From positions 1 to 64,000 of the forward strand of contig NZ_BIMK01000021.1 in assembly GCF_004001045.1 (NCBI RefSeq): DNA of 64,000 nucleotides. The letters are read 5' to 3'. Positions 1 through 9,810 of this stretch are shown in pieces. Under the pieces are notes generated by a model. It did not search any database. It saw only the letters and a list, made by a program, of their open reading frames with translations, and was not told the origin of the DNA. The stretch comes from Paenibacillus chibensis. GTDB lineage: Bacteria > Bacillota > Bacilli > Paenibacillales > Paenibacillaceae. Made by a program: the position numbers and the translations under genes. The number at the start of each line of letters is the position of its first letter. Positions within the stretch are counted from its first letter, which is position 1.

Positions 1-29
1 CTAGTAATCGCATCAATAACTTTCAAGAC

Positions 30-1322
30 TTAATTTTTTACCCCATATCTACTATTATAAAAAGCCTTATACGCATACGAATATGCTTCATACAGATGAG
101 TATTCTCTTCACATTCATAAGGGACATAAATAGGTATTCCCTCTTCCAGAAATTCATCGATAAGGTTTTCATATGGTTCATCATTATGTAAGCGCTTATA
201 CACACAATAATCCAGGCGGATTTTACTGTCAACATACTCATATTCCGACTGACATTCTTTATTCAACAAATCGCTAAAGATATCTTTGCAATGGTTAAAA
301 ATCCGGTTAAAAGTACCCCATACCTTCTCGTTAGTAAACAATTCCTCACTATAGTGATCATCAATTAGTAGAGTTTTCACACCAAGGGCATTGATCTTAG
401 CAATATGGCTTGCCCCTTCAAGAATGCGCTTTTTTCTATGGTATCTTTCATTATCATTGGCGTCTTCAAGAGTTTTGATTTCGTTCTCAATTCTAATTCG
501 CTGGTATTCCATATAAGGCGAATCCTTGAAAAGACTGATGATATTATTAATATCATATAAATTTGTAATTTCATTAAATAAGTATAAATTAAGTGAACGA
601 TTGGATAAATTCCCTTCTTGTATTAATGATTCAATAAAATTCTTGAAATTCCCCTGAGCTTTCCGGAAAATTTCCACCTCATTTGGATACTCACTTCTGG
701 TCCATTTGAGCGATAAGTATTTTCTATTAATAATATTAAGCCTTTTCCTACTCTTTAACTTTGGCAGGTATTTATAAGTGTGGCTTAATGCATAAGCATA
801 CCAAGTAAATGATATCTTAGGAACATTAAATTCAATAGCATCTAGATTCATCTGCACAGCACTATCGACTTCATCCATCTCAGAATGTTTTATATTCGAC
901 ATATATTCTTTAACATGTTTTTCAAATGCATCGAATCCATAGAATAGCTCATTCACAATGTCCTTATGTTTTAAACGTGAATTTTTGATACTAAAGTAAT
1001 CAACTAGGTTAATCAATGCATCTTTTAATAAATACATTTTAATATCAGATAAGAAGTAATATAGAAAAGCATCGTAATCTTGCTTTTCATAAAGAGAATT
1101 TTCAACCTTTCTAGAAATGAAGCTATCCCCCAGATTCTCACTCCCTATCAACAACTCAAAAAAAAGAATGATCCGGTCATCAAAAATTATATTTGGAAAA
1201 GAGCTATCCTCATCTTGAGTTATTTCAAAAAGAGAATATTTCTCCCTATCATGTTCAAAATCATCAATTGCACTGACTGTGTTGGATAAAACTTCATCTA
1301 TAATTGTTCGAGTGTAATCCAT
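30..1322 (-). CDS. Unknown AT-rich element gene, 430 aa
   Basis: I do not recognise this protein. It is soluble in appearance, with no signal peptide or membrane segment, is rich in Asn, Ile, Tyr and Lys, and its middle third looks largely helical. An ATG at 1322 follows a GTAGAGGAG ribosome-binding site (1331-1340); a TTG three bases upstream is also possible. It is transcribed away from the helicase operon, from a shared 366-bp region holding ATGAACA repeats. Its AT-rich codon use matches the neighbouring replication and integration genes, so it is inferred to be cargo of the same mobile element. A regulatory or defence role is possible but nothing in the sequence proves it. Confidence 0.7.
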   Translation of the reverse strand: MDYTRTIIDEVLSNTVSAIDDFEHDREKYSLFEITQDEDSSFPNIIFDDRIILFFELLIGSENLGDSFISRKVENSLYEKQDYDAFLYYFLSDIKMYLLKDALINLVDYFSIKNSRLKHKDIVNELFYGFDAFEKHVKEYMSNIKHSEMDEVDSAVQMNLDAIEFNVPKISFTWYAYALSHTYKYLPKLKSRKRLNIINRKYLSLKWTRSEYPNEVEIFRKAQGNFKNFIESLIQEGNLSNRSLNLYLFNEITNLYDINNIISLFKDSPYMEYQRIRIENEIKTLEDANDNERYHRKKRILEGASHIAKINALGVKTLLIDDHYSEELFTNEKVWGTFNRIFNHCKDIFSDLLNKECQSEYEYVDSKIRLDYCVYKRLHNDEPYENLIDEFLEEGIPIYVPYECEENTHLYEAYSYAYKAFYNSRYGVKN

Positions 1323-1361
1323 CAAAAAATACTCCTCTACTTAATAAAAATCTATTATGAA

Positions 1362-1526
1362 TGTTCATACTGTTCATCCATTTATTCTGAATTAGACTAC
1401 ATTAAATATCAACCCAAGATTTAGTATGAATAAAAATCCCATAATCTTTATAAAAAAGGCATGAACACTATGAACAGAATCCAAACTATTGTCTGAAGAT
1501 TAAAAAAAGGATGAACATTATGAACA
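1362..1526. repeat. Three paired ATGAACA repeats (iteron or operator candidate)
   Basis: The heptamer ATGAACA occurs six times as three pairs, each pair in direct orientation with exactly 9-bp periodicity (ATGAACA-N2-ATGAACA): 1362-1377 (on the minus strand), 1461-1476 and 1511-1526 (plus strand). The two plus-strand copies extend to GAACAGAA. They fill the 366-bp AT-rich gap between the divergent genes at 1322 and 1692; the rest of the gap shows only AT-rich promoter-like DNA. Such spaced repeats suit binding of the SF3 helicase/initiator encoded at 2287 (a replication origin) or of a repressor. Confidence 0.6.
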
Positions 1527-1691
1527 GAACTTCCCCCGTAAATAACAATAATGATTTTATTTGTCAATACTGCCTTACTACATTTTTTTATAGCGGCGTG
1601 TATTGTACCCTGTATTTTGAATTTGTTTAGTCTTTTGTAAACTCAAGTTATCCTAAAACCACGGGATAAATTGAGAAAAAGGGTGATTACA

Positions 1692-2306
1692 ATGATTGAA
1701 TCAAAAAAGTTATCAAAAACAGTGAATCAGTTCCATGAGGTGATCAAACAAAGTAAAGAAAGTATTGGTAGATGTGTCAGTTTGATAATTAATAATGACA
1801 ATGGAAACGCACTTTTGAATGGACTTTCAATTGAGCAGGTAATACCACGATCAGCAATTGCTGTGATAAGACAGAATAAACAATCTTTTGTTAAAGGATA
1901 TTTTGACGAACTCTATTTCGAATTCTCATCAAGTGAAGATCTGAATCCTTCGAGCCCTTTATTAATTGGAATTGATTGTAGAATTAAAGATAACACCAGG
2001 ATTTACTATAAATCTGAAGCAACCATAGGTAAGGTTTCATCAAGTACTAAGTTGAACATGGAAGATTATATATATATTTTTTGGGAATATGGATCGAATG
2101 CCTGTTTAACCATTTGTAGTTATGACCCAATTCAAGATCAAGTTATAAGAGAAACTGTTTCTGCTAATAACGAACCGATGAAAAGATTTCTAAAGACGGT
2201 TGTTCGACAAGCCCTCCCTCCCTATGAAGAGCAAAACCTGGTTAATGAACAATCGTTAGAGGAAGATTCGGAGGAGATACTTGACTATGAAGCAGAATGG
2301 AACTAG
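1692..2306 (+). CDS. Unknown element protein, 204 aa
   Basis: No family recognised. The predicted start is the ATG at 1692, which follows AAAAGGGTG at a normal distance; an in-frame TTG at 1671 lacks a ribosome-binding site. The product is soluble, begins with a basic segment (MIESKKLSKTVNQF) and ends in a strongly acidic tail with repeated Glu and Asp after residue about 180. Its last 20 to 26 bases overlap the start of the SF3 helicase gene, so the two are translationally coupled and probably act together. In comparable phage and plasmid replication modules the gene just before the helicase often encodes a small accessory protein; this role is inference only. Confidence 0.7.
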   Translation: MIESKKLSKTVNQFHEVIKQSKESIGRCVSLIINNDNGNALLNGLSIEQVIPRSAIAVIRQNKQSFVKGYFDELYFEFSSSEDLNPSSPLLIGIDCRIKDNTRIYYKSEATIGKVSSSTKLNMEDYIYIFWEYGSNACLTICSYDPIQDQVIRETVSANNEPMKRFLKTVVRQALPPYEEQNLVNEQSLEEDSEEILDYEAEWN

Positions 2307-3933
2307 TAAGAATCAAAGTAATAAAGATATCCCATTAATATTTGGTAATGAAATGAAAAGTGGAATTTATCATCCTAATGAGCACGACGACGAAGATAAG
2401 AATGCAAACTTATGGAGCGGTTTCCTCTGTAATTCACAGGATAAAGAGAATACCGGGATCTTGCACATCGAACATAAAAAAAAATCCGTAGACTCCACTA
2501 CAAAAAACATATCACAACGCATTCCTACTCAAAGGGAAGAATCTCGAACTTCTTTAACGGTAATTCCTCCGAAGCGGTCTGGATCAATAAAATCACCAGC
2601 CAAAAAACTACAGCATGAAAGATCAAATGAAAAAAAAGCGCCGAAAAGACTTTCCAATCACTCCCTAGCTGAAGTGTTAATGAATTCATATAGGTTTTCT
2701 GTCATTGAAAACAATCTATATTACTGGAATCAAACGCTTGGATACCATGTTGGCCTAACAGATAAAGCAGATATTTTCGTCCGTCAAAAAATTCCTGAGC
2801 AGTTGAAAGGACTTATCACATTTAAGAGTAGTGAAGAAATTATTCAATGGATAAAAGCTACGGATCAACTACAAGTAAGTGAAAAAGATCTTATAAAACG
2901 AAAAGAATTTGTTGCTTTTTCGAACTGTGTTGTAAAAATAAGTGATTTCTCGGTTCATAATCATAGTCCCGATTATTACTTTACATCGGTTATAAATACG
3001 GAGTATCCCTATCAATACAGAGCAAGAGGAGACACTTTCGAAAACTTCATGCAACAAATTACAGATGGTGATGACTCGAAGTATTTAAGACTACAAGAGC
3101 TTTTTGGATATACATTATCCGAAATCAGAGATGTGAAAGCAATTCCATTTCTCTTAGGTCCTAAAGATTCAGGTAAGTCAATTATACTCAAATTGCTAAT
3201 GCATATGGTTGGGACTGAGTTTTCTTCCACTCTAAACTTTGATGAAATGAACCAGTCGAATTTCTTATGTCAACTCTTCGGTAAGAAGCTTAATGCTTGT
3301 GGCGAAGTGTCAGAATTGGCTATCAATCGCTTGGATATTATTAAAAAATTATCAGGTGGTGATTATGTCATGGCGCGATATTTATACAGTCAAGCTTTTA
3401 AATTCATTAATAAGGCTGTATTACTATTCGCAGGAAATCATTTACCTATTATTAAAGGAAATGATAGATCAAATGCTTTTAGCGAAAGACTAGTCATTTT
3501 CCCCTTTAATTTTCAAGTTCCGAAAGAAAGACAAGATATCTACCTTTTCGAGAAATTGGTTAAGGAAGCCCCATATATTGCTCAATGGTCGCTTATTGGT
3601 TTAAAGCGCTGGTGTCAAAATAATTATCAGTTCACAACTTGTGATGAGATTGAAAATTTATCCAATAATTATTCGGAACAAAACAATTCTATCTTAGCCT
3701 TTGTAAACAGCTGTTGCATATTTGATCCAGAAGTTAGAATTCATAATGATGATTTAGAGTCTGCCTACAAAATGTATTGCAGGAATGTTGGAATTATTGA
3801 AGAGAGCAACAAAGCATTTCATAAATGCTTAAAACTAACCAATGACTTGAGGTATACTCGATTTCGATTTAACGGTGATAACAAATTTGGATATATTGGT
3901 ATAGGCCTTCGTTCTGAATTCAATGATTTTTAG
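2287..3933 (+). CDS. D5/P4-type SF3 replication helicase
   Basis: ATP-dependent helicase expected to unwind the origin of a mobile element. Numbering from the alternative TTG at 2281, the Walker A motif GPKDSGKS is at residues 293-300, a Walker B-like ACGEVSE at 339-345, the motif C asparagine in FAGNHLP at 384-390, and a conserved Arg in SERLV near 403: the SF3 order. A D5_N-like domain precedes it (about 200-285). The first 125 residues are low-complexity, Lys/Ser/Glu-rich and look disordered; no primase catalytic domain is visible, unlike full P4 alpha proteins. Either TTG 2281 or ATG 2287 follows GGAGGAG. It overlaps the upstream gene. Confidence 0.88.
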   Translation: MKQNGTSKNQSNKDIPLIFGNEMKSGIYHPNEHDDEDKNANLWSGFLCNSQDKENTGILHIEHKKKSVDSTTKNISQRIPTQREESRTSLTVIPPKRSGSIKSPAKKLQHERSNEKKAPKRLSNHSLAEVLMNSYRFSVIENNLYYWNQTLGYHVGLTDKADIFVRQKIPEQLKGLITFKSSEEIIQWIKATDQLQVSEKDLIKRKEFVAFSNCVVKISDFSVHNHSPDYYFTSVINTEYPYQYRARGDTFENFMQQITDGDDSKYLRLQELFGYTLSEIRDVKAIPFLLGPKDSGKSIILKLLMHMVGTEFSSTLNFDEMNQSNFLCQLFGKKLNACGEVSELAINRLDIIKKLSGGDYVMARYLYSQAFKFINKAVLLFAGNHLPIIKGNDRSNAFSERLVIFPFNFQVPKERQDIYLFEKLVKEAPYIAQWSLIGLKRWCQNNYQFTTCDEIENLSNNYSEQNNSILAFVNSCCIFDPEVRIHNDDLESAYKMYCRNVGIIEESNKAFHKCLKLTNDLRYTRFRFNGDNKFGYIGIGLRSEFNDF

Positions 3934-4071
3934 GTATTAGACGCGCCAACTTCTCTATCAAAAATATATATTATCTAGTAATACTTATTGAAGTTGAATT
4001 CAATAACACAATATACCGATTACATTTCTTAAGGTGCCATGACTAAATATTATTTATAGGAAGGTGTTAAT

Positions 4072-4272
4072 ATGACTCGGAACGATTATCCTCTTGTATT
4101 ACAAATCAAAGATGTACAGGGAATTCTAGGTTTCAGTAAATCAACAACCTACGAGATAGCTAAGGCACCTGATTTCCCACTTATTCAGATTAATAAGCGT
4201 AAAATCGTTTATCGTGATGAGTTCTTCTCATGGCTTGACAGCAAGAGGGAACAAGCTGCCGCTTTTAATTAA
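4072..4272 (+). CDS. Excisionase-like HTH protein (HTH_17/AlpA type)
   Basis: A 66-residue protein that is almost entirely a winged-helix MerR-like DNA-binding domain. The pattern LQIKDVQGILGFSKSTTYEI followed by FPLIQINKRKIVYRDEFFSWLD is characteristic of small excisionase/AlpA proteins. It has a good ribosome-binding site (AGGAAGGTG) and is followed by its own terminator, directly upstream of the integrase gene. The likely job is directing integrase toward excision or regulating the element; which one cannot be told from sequence. Confidence 0.85.
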   Translation: MTRNDYPLVLQIKDVQGILGFSKSTTYEIAKAPDFPLIQINKRKIVYRDEFFSWLDSKREQAAAFN

Positions 4273-4293
4273 TCAAAGCAACATATAATGCGA

Positions 4294-4330
4294 GCGAGGA
4301 CGGAAGCAAATCTGTGTCCTCGCTTTTTAT
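4294..4330 (+). terminator. Rho-independent terminator after the excisionase gene
   Basis: Perfect arms GCGAGGAC (4294-4301) and GTCCTCGC (4316-4323) are followed by TTTTTATTT. It separates the excisionase-like gene from the integrase gene, so the two can be expressed independently. Confidence 0.85.
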
Positions 4331-4368
4331 TTACCCAAAAACCAAAATAATACAATGGAGGTCTCAAA

Positions 4369-5574
4369 ATGCAAGGTTACTTCAGAAAACGCGGTTGCAA
4401 GTGTGATGGTAAAAGATGCACTTGTGATGCTACATGGTCATTCTCATTAGATCTCGGGAGAGATCCTAGGACAGGGAAACGAAAACAAAAGACAGTCAGT
4501 GGATTTAAAACAAAAAAGGAGGCTCAGCTTGCCGCTGCTGCAATCCAACAGGAATTAGCACAGGGAACCTTCATAGCTGAGAAAGATATCTCGTTTAAGG
4601 AATTTGTTTCGGAGTGGATTAAGCTCTATCAAACATCTGTTAAAGTCAGTACCGTCCGAGTTCGGCACCATGAATCTGGTAAATTAATGGAATACTTCGA
4701 GGGATATCAGGTAAAGCAAGTTTCTAAGAAGATGTACCAAGACGTACTTGTCGACCTTTATGAGAAAGGATATGCACTAAATACAATAGCCGGGATACAC
4801 TCTACTGGCAAGATGATATTCTCAAAAGCTGTAGAGCTGGAAGTAATTAAAAATGACCCTACTCAATACGCCAAGCTCCCAAGACCCCAGAAGACTGTAG
4901 AAGAAATAGAAAACGAAGAACAGATAATCAAATATCTTGAGAAAGAAGAACTGGCACGTTTTCTACAAACAGCAAAGGAACAAGGACTAGAACGTGACTG
5001 TGCCATATTTACAACTCTAGCTTATAGCGGTCTGAGGGTTGGAGAGCTATGTGCTATGAAATGGAGAGACCTGTCATTTACAGAGCATACTGTAAGCATT
5101 ACAAAGACTTATTACAATCCAAAAAACAGGGCTACAGACTATCAACTTCTAACACCTAAAACAAGTACCTCAAGAAGGACCATTGAGCTTGATCCTAGTG
5201 TTTTTAAAGAACTAGAGAAACTGAAAGCAAAACAAAACGAATTAAAGATGTTGAATCGGGATGTCTACTACGATAACGATTTTGTATTTGCAAAAACTGC
5301 AAAGAATATGGGCTATCCCGAATTTATTAAGACGATACAAAATCGTATGAGAAGGCTTCTGAAGCTTGCTGGCCTCAACGAGGGACTGACTCCTCACTCC
5401 TTACGCCACACGCATACGTCCCTCCTGGCAGAGGCTGGCGTGGGCATACATGAGATCATGGAACGCTTGGGACATCAGGACGATGAGATCACAAAACGTG
5501 TGTATCTTCACGTTACAAAAACCATGAAAAAAGAAGCTTCCCATAAGTTTGGTGAACTAATGAGAAGCCTTTAA
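4369..5574 (+). CDS. int: Tyrosine recombinase / integrase
   Basis: Site-specific recombinase, 401 aa, that inserts and excises the element. Catalytic residues are all visible: Arg223 (SGLRVGEL), Lys264 (TPKTSTSRR), His343-x-x-Arg346 (HSLRHTH), His369 (LGHQ) and nucleophile Tyr379 (RVYLHV). A SAM-like core-binding domain covers about residues 75-165 and an arm-binding domain the N-terminus. The N-terminus also has a four-cysteine cluster (C10, C12, C17, C19 in GCKCDGKRCTCD) that could bind zinc, an addition not found in the classical lambda fold. GGAGG precedes the ATG. The gene sits at the element border, about 700 bp from the putative attachment region beside groEL. Confidence 0.95.
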   Translation: MQGYFRKRGCKCDGKRCTCDATWSFSLDLGRDPRTGKRKQKTVSGFKTKKEAQLAAAAIQQELAQGTFIAEKDISFKEFVSEWIKLYQTSVKVSTVRVRHHESGKLMEYFEGYQVKQVSKKMYQDVLVDLYEKGYALNTIAGIHSTGKMIFSKAVELEVIKNDPTQYAKLPRPQKTVEEIENEEQIIKYLEKEELARFLQTAKEQGLERDCAIFTTLAYSGLRVGELCAMKWRDLSFTEHTVSITKTYYNPKNRATDYQLLTPKTSTSRRTIELDPSVFKELEKLKAKQNELKMLNRDVYYDNDFVFAKTAKNMGYPEFIKTIQNRMRRLLKLAGLNEGLTPHSLRHTHTSLLAEAGVGIHEIMERLGHQDDEITKRVYLHVTKTMKKEASHKFGELMRSL

Positions 5575-5578
5575 AGCT

Positions 5579-5601
5579 ACTCCGCCCTACTAGGGCGGAG
5601 T
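5579..5601. terminator. Hairpin between convergent integrase and cargo genes
   Basis: Arms ACTCCGCCCTA (5579-5589) and TAGGGCGGAGT (5591-5601) form a perfect palindrome between convergent genes. The T-tract is weak on either side, so this may be an inefficient bidirectional terminator. Confidence 0.5.
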
Positions 5602-5610
5602 GATTTATCC

Positions 5611-6132
5611 TTATATTTCGATAATATAGAAATTACTTTTTTCATTCAAATCATTCCATTGAAATGAATATTGTCCCATTAAAGATATAAACTCGTCATC
5701 CTTGCCTTGTCCTGTTGGCCTGTAAATGTCTCCATATATTGAATATTCTTCTCTAAAATATCTGTAAATTCCATGGTTGCTCTTACCTTCATAAAATGGT
5801 CTGCGGGAAACGAGTGTAACAGAAGCAGTATTATTAAATCCCCGATCCTTCAACTGTTCCATAAATTTAACATCCTTAACAAATGAATACATCTGCTCAG
5901 GATACTGACCATTTAAAGGACATTTCAACTCAATTGCCTCAGATTTAACTCTACTATTTACAAGTTTACCTGCTTGGCTTGGATTTTTAAGTATTACAAT
6001 AGCAGTCGGACCATCCTCCGGTCTATTCTTGAACGGTATTTCAATTGCATATCTCCAATTGGAACATTCAGACTGATCTGGATTGGATCTGATATTGTTG
6101 AGGTCTACATGTGGACCAAACCAGTATTCCAT
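5611..6132 (-). CDS. DUF1643-like protein, element cargo
   Basis: A 173-residue soluble protein of unknown function. The segment CSNWRYAIEIPF...TAIVILKNPSQAG resembles the opening of DUF1643 proteins (RY-x-L ... I-L-NPS-x-A), and GDIYRPTGQGKDDEF resembles their later G-x-x-N/D-D segment; the similarity is weak and the rest does not fit well. GAGAGGAAGAA precedes the ATG. It lies between the integrase gene and the chromosome junction, a common position for island cargo, and has the same AT-rich composition. Function is not assigned. Confidence 0.6.
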   Translation of the reverse strand: MEYWFGPHVDLNNIRSNPDQSECSNWRYAIEIPFKNRPEDGPTAIVILKNPSQAGKLVNSRVKSEAIELKCPLNGQYPEQMYSFVKDVKFMEQLKDRGFNNTASVTLVSRRPFYEGKSNHGIYRYFREEYSIYGDIYRPTGQGKDDEFISLMGQYSFQWNDLNEKSNFYIIEI

Positions 6133-6222
6133 TTATATTCTTCCTCTCTCTATACAAGAATAACAATTCGAAACTAAAGGAGATAATTCTAACATCGAAT
6201 GATTTAGACGTAATTTCACAGC

Positions 6223-6257
6223 AAAAAAAGACACCTTAGAGTTCCCTCTAAGATGTC
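6223..6257 (-). terminator. Terminator downstream of groEL
   Basis: On the minus strand, arms at 6246-6257 and 6230-6241 (GACATCTTAGAG / CTCTAAGGTGTC, one mismatch) with a 4-base loop are followed by seven Ts. It would end groES-groEL transcription before the cargo gene at 6132. Confidence 0.75.
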
Positions 6258-6269
6258 TCTTCTACACGA

Positions 6270-6341
6270 TGTGGTCAAAATGTGGTCAAACGGGGTTTCC
6301 GCGAGAGGAAACCCTTGATGCATAAGGGGTTATACCCCTTA
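6270..6341. other. Candidate attachment junction beside groEL
   Basis: Two direct copies of TGTGGTCAAA (6270-6279 and 6281-6290, 11-bp period) are followed by a palindrome GGGTTTCC-N6-GGAAACCC (about 6293-6313) and by TAAGGGG-N5-CCCCTTA (6323-6341) touching the groEL stop codon. Direct repeats of this type next to a tyrosine integrase are plausible arm-type or core sites. The base composition changes here from AT-rich element to chromosomal groEL. The exact core cannot be fixed without the other end of the element. Confidence 0.4.
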
Positions 6342-8009
<1,668 letters not shown>

Positions 8010-8022
8010 CTATGTTCAGGCC

Positions 8023-8304
8023 TTAGCCTACGATTGCGTGAATGTCGCTTTCTTTCATAATCAGATACTCTTTACCTTCATACTTGATTTCTGTTCCGGC
8101 ATACTTGGAGAAAAGAACACGGTCGCCTTCTTTGACTTCCAAAGGAACGCGAACTCCGTCTTTCACAGCCCCGCCGCCGATAGCGATAATTTTGCCTTCT
8201 TGCGGCTTTTCTTTCGCGGAGTCCGGAAGGACAATCCCGAATGAAGTCGTTTCCTCTTGTTCGATCGGTTCTACCAATACGCGGTCACCTAAAGGTTTGA
8301 TCAT
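8023..8304 (-). CDS. groES: Co-chaperonin GroES (10 kDa)
   Basis: Lid of the GroEL chamber, 93 aa. It starts [20 protein letters not shown], contains the mobile-loop region ([19 protein letters not shown]) that binds GroEL, and the [16 protein letters not shown] segment typical of the family. AAGGAGG lies at normal spacing before the ATG. It is the first gene of the heat-shock operon, preceded by a sigma-A promoter and a CIRCE element. Confidence 0.99.
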   Translation of the reverse strand: MIKPLGDRVLVEPIEQEETTSFGIVLPDSAKEKPQEGKIIAIGGGAVKDGVRVPLEVKEGDRVLFSKYAGTEIKYEGKEYLIMKESDIHAIVG

Positions 8305-8364
8305 GAAAAATAGCCTCCTTGTTAATATGTTGTGATTCTGTAACGGCGTTGTTGTCGTTATGTA

Positions 8365-8391
8365 TTAGCACTCGACAACGTCTAGTGCTAA
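8365..8391 (-). promoter_or_regulatory. CIRCE operator (HrcA binding site)
   Basis: TTAGCACTC (8365-8373), a 9-bp spacer and TAGTGCTAA (8383-8391). This matches the CIRCE consensus TTAGCACTC-N9-GAGTGCTAA with one mismatch in the right arm. It lies between the promoter and groES, the standard place for HrcA repression of class I heat-shock operons. Confidence 0.95.
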
Positions 8392-8402
8392 CAACCACCT
8401 TT

Positions 8403-8431
8403 ATGATACTCAACTTGGGCGCAGATTTCAA
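8403..8431 (-). promoter_or_regulatory. Sigma-A promoter of groES-groEL
   Basis: On the minus strand TTGAAA (8426-8431) and TATCAT (8403-8408) are separated by exactly 17 bp, immediately upstream of CIRCE. Confidence 0.75.
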
Positions 8432-8434
8432 GTC

Positions 8435-8536
8435 CTATGGATTGCTTTTTTTCAAAGAAATCCGCGCTTTTGTCTCATGGAGCATGGCTTGTCCTCTCCT
8501 GATAAAAAGAAGCTCCGATAACACATACTCCATCAT
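8435..8536 (-). CDS. Possible 33-aa small protein
   Basis: A short reading frame with two adjacent ATG codons (8536, 8533) after GGGGTGGATAGA, a usable ribosome-binding site. It would encode MMEYVLSELLFIRRGQAMLH plus 13 more residues, basic overall. It occupies the otherwise empty 370-bp gap between the tat operon terminator and the groES promoter. In B. subtilis ydiK and ydiL lie at this place, but this frame is far shorter and not recognisably related. It may be chance. Confidence 0.25.
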   Translation of the reverse strand: MMEYVLSELLFIRRGQAMLHETKARISLKKSNP

Positions 8537-8607
8537 TCTATCCACCCCATTTTAAAATATGCCAGGGAACCGGGTAAAAATTTAGAAGTGAATGGATGTA
8601 AAAATAC

Positions 8608-8648
8608 AAAAAGAGCATCCCCCTGCACTAGAGAAGGCTGCTCTTTTG
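8608..8648 (-). terminator. Terminator of the tatA-tatC operon
   Basis: Arms AAAAGAGCA and TGCTCTTTT (8639-8647 and 8609-8617) enclose a 21-base loop and are followed on the minus strand by a T-rich run. Confidence 0.75.
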
Positions 8649-8678
8649 TATACATTGAATCCTGCTTAACCACATGCA

Positions 8679-9452
8679 TCATTCCATGTTCGCAGGGAAT
8701 TTATATCGTTCCTCTGCCGCCTCATCGGCCGCAAGCTGCTTCCGGTATACGATCGAGGACAAGTACACGCTGAACTCATACAGCAGCAGCAGCGGGATCG
8801 TCACCAGGAAATCCGATATGAAGTCCGGCGGCGTGATGACAATCGCGATGAATACGAGCACAAAATACGATATCTTCCGCATCTTCCGCAGTCTGCGCGG
8901 ATTCAGTATCCGGAGCTTGGTCAAGAACATGACGATCAGCGGCAGCTCGAACAGCAGCGCGATCGGCACGACCAGCGTGAACATGAAGTTGAAATATTGG
9001 GAGATGCCGTAGGTTTCAGTCAGGCCCATATTTTTCGTAATCGTCGTCGTGAAGCCGAGCGCCATCGGAAAGACCACGTAGTATCCGAACGCAATGCCGA
9101 TCAGGAATAAAATAAAGACGTAGGGCACGTAACGCAGTGCCGCTTTACGCTCGATTTCACGCAGGCCCGGGCTAACGAACGCCCACAGCTGGTATGCCGT
9201 GAACGGGATCGTCAATACGAGCGCCACCACCATGGCGATTTTCATGTACATGCCGATGCCGTCCCAGAAGGCGAACGCATGCAGCTGAAAGTCCTTGGCC
9301 GAGTCCACGCTGATCAGGTATTGATAAATAGGATTCGCGCAGATCAGACCGAGGATCAGCCCCAGCAGCAGAACGATCAGAATGAAAATGATGCGCTTGC
9401 GCAGTTCACCCAGGTGATCGACGATCGACATTTCTACCTGTTTATCAGACAT
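8679..9452 (-). CDS. tatC: Twin-arginine translocase subunit TatC
   Basis: Membrane receptor for twin-arginine signal peptides, 257 aa. The cytoplasmic N-terminal motif HLGELRKR at residues 13-20 contains the conserved Glu that contacts the RR signal, and six hydrophobic segments follow (for example ILIVLLLGLILGLI, ALVLTIPFTAYQLW, YVFILFLIGIAFGYYVVF). It lies behind tatA as in the tatAy-tatCy pair of B. subtilis, which is at the same chromosomal place. A hairpin between tatA and tatC may reduce its expression relative to TatA. Confidence 0.97.
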   Translation of the reverse strand: MSDKQVEMSIVDHLGELRKRIIFILIVLLLGLILGLICANPIYQYLISVDSAKDFQLHAFAFWDGIGMYMKIAMVVALVLTIPFTAYQLWAFVSPGLREIERKAALRYVPYVFILFLIGIAFGYYVVFPMALGFTTTITKNMGLTETYGISQYFNFMFTLVVPIALLFELPLIVMFLTKLRILNPRRLRKMRKISYFVLVFIAIVITPPDFISDFLVTIPLLLLYEFSVYLSSIVYRKQLAADEAAEERYKFPANME

Positions 9453-9491
9453 GCTGTCACCATCCTATCTCTTCTGCCTGCGGACAAAACA

Positions 9492-9518
9492 AAATCCCTC
9501 CCCGCACGGAAGGGATTT
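9492..9518 (-). terminator. Attenuator-like hairpin between tatA and tatC
   Basis: Arms AAATCCCT (9492-9499) and AGGGATTT (9511-9518). On the minus strand the hairpin is followed by TTTTGTTTT, a partial terminator tail. It sits inside the operon, which would lower tatC relative to tatA transcript. Confidence 0.5.
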
Positions 9519-9537
9519 CAAAGTCATTCCGGAACGA

Positions 9538-9810
9538 TTATTCAGGAAGACGTTTATTGTCAGCAGTGCTTGCCGAAGCTGCCGGAGCAGCGGCTTGTAC
9601 TTCACTTGGAGCAGAAGCCAGCGGTTTTGCCGGTTCGTTGTTGCGGGAAGCCTGGTCGTCTTCACCGATAATTTCGCGGGCCCCATCCTTAAACTCACGG
9701 AAGGTGCGTCCAACCGCACGTCCAAGCTCAGGAAGCTTGTTCGGTCCGAACAACAGCAGGGCCAGAATCACCAGCAAAATAATACCCGGTACGCCAATGC
9801 CACTAAGCAT
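9538..9810 (-). CDS. tatA: Twin-arginine translocase subunit TatA
   Basis: Pore-forming or membrane-weakening component of the Tat system, 90 aa. One N-terminal membrane helix (GVPGIILLVILALLLFGP) is followed at once by the conserved FGPNKLPELGRAVG hinge and an amphipathic helix, then a polar Ala/Pro/Ser tail from about residue 55. The single-TatA, no-TatB arrangement is typical of Gram-positive minimal Tat systems. Confidence 0.96.
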   Translation of the reverse strand: MLSGIGVPGIILLVILALLLFGPNKLPELGRAVGRTFREFKDGAREIIGEDDQASRNNEPAKPLASAPSEVQAAAPAASASTADNKRLPE

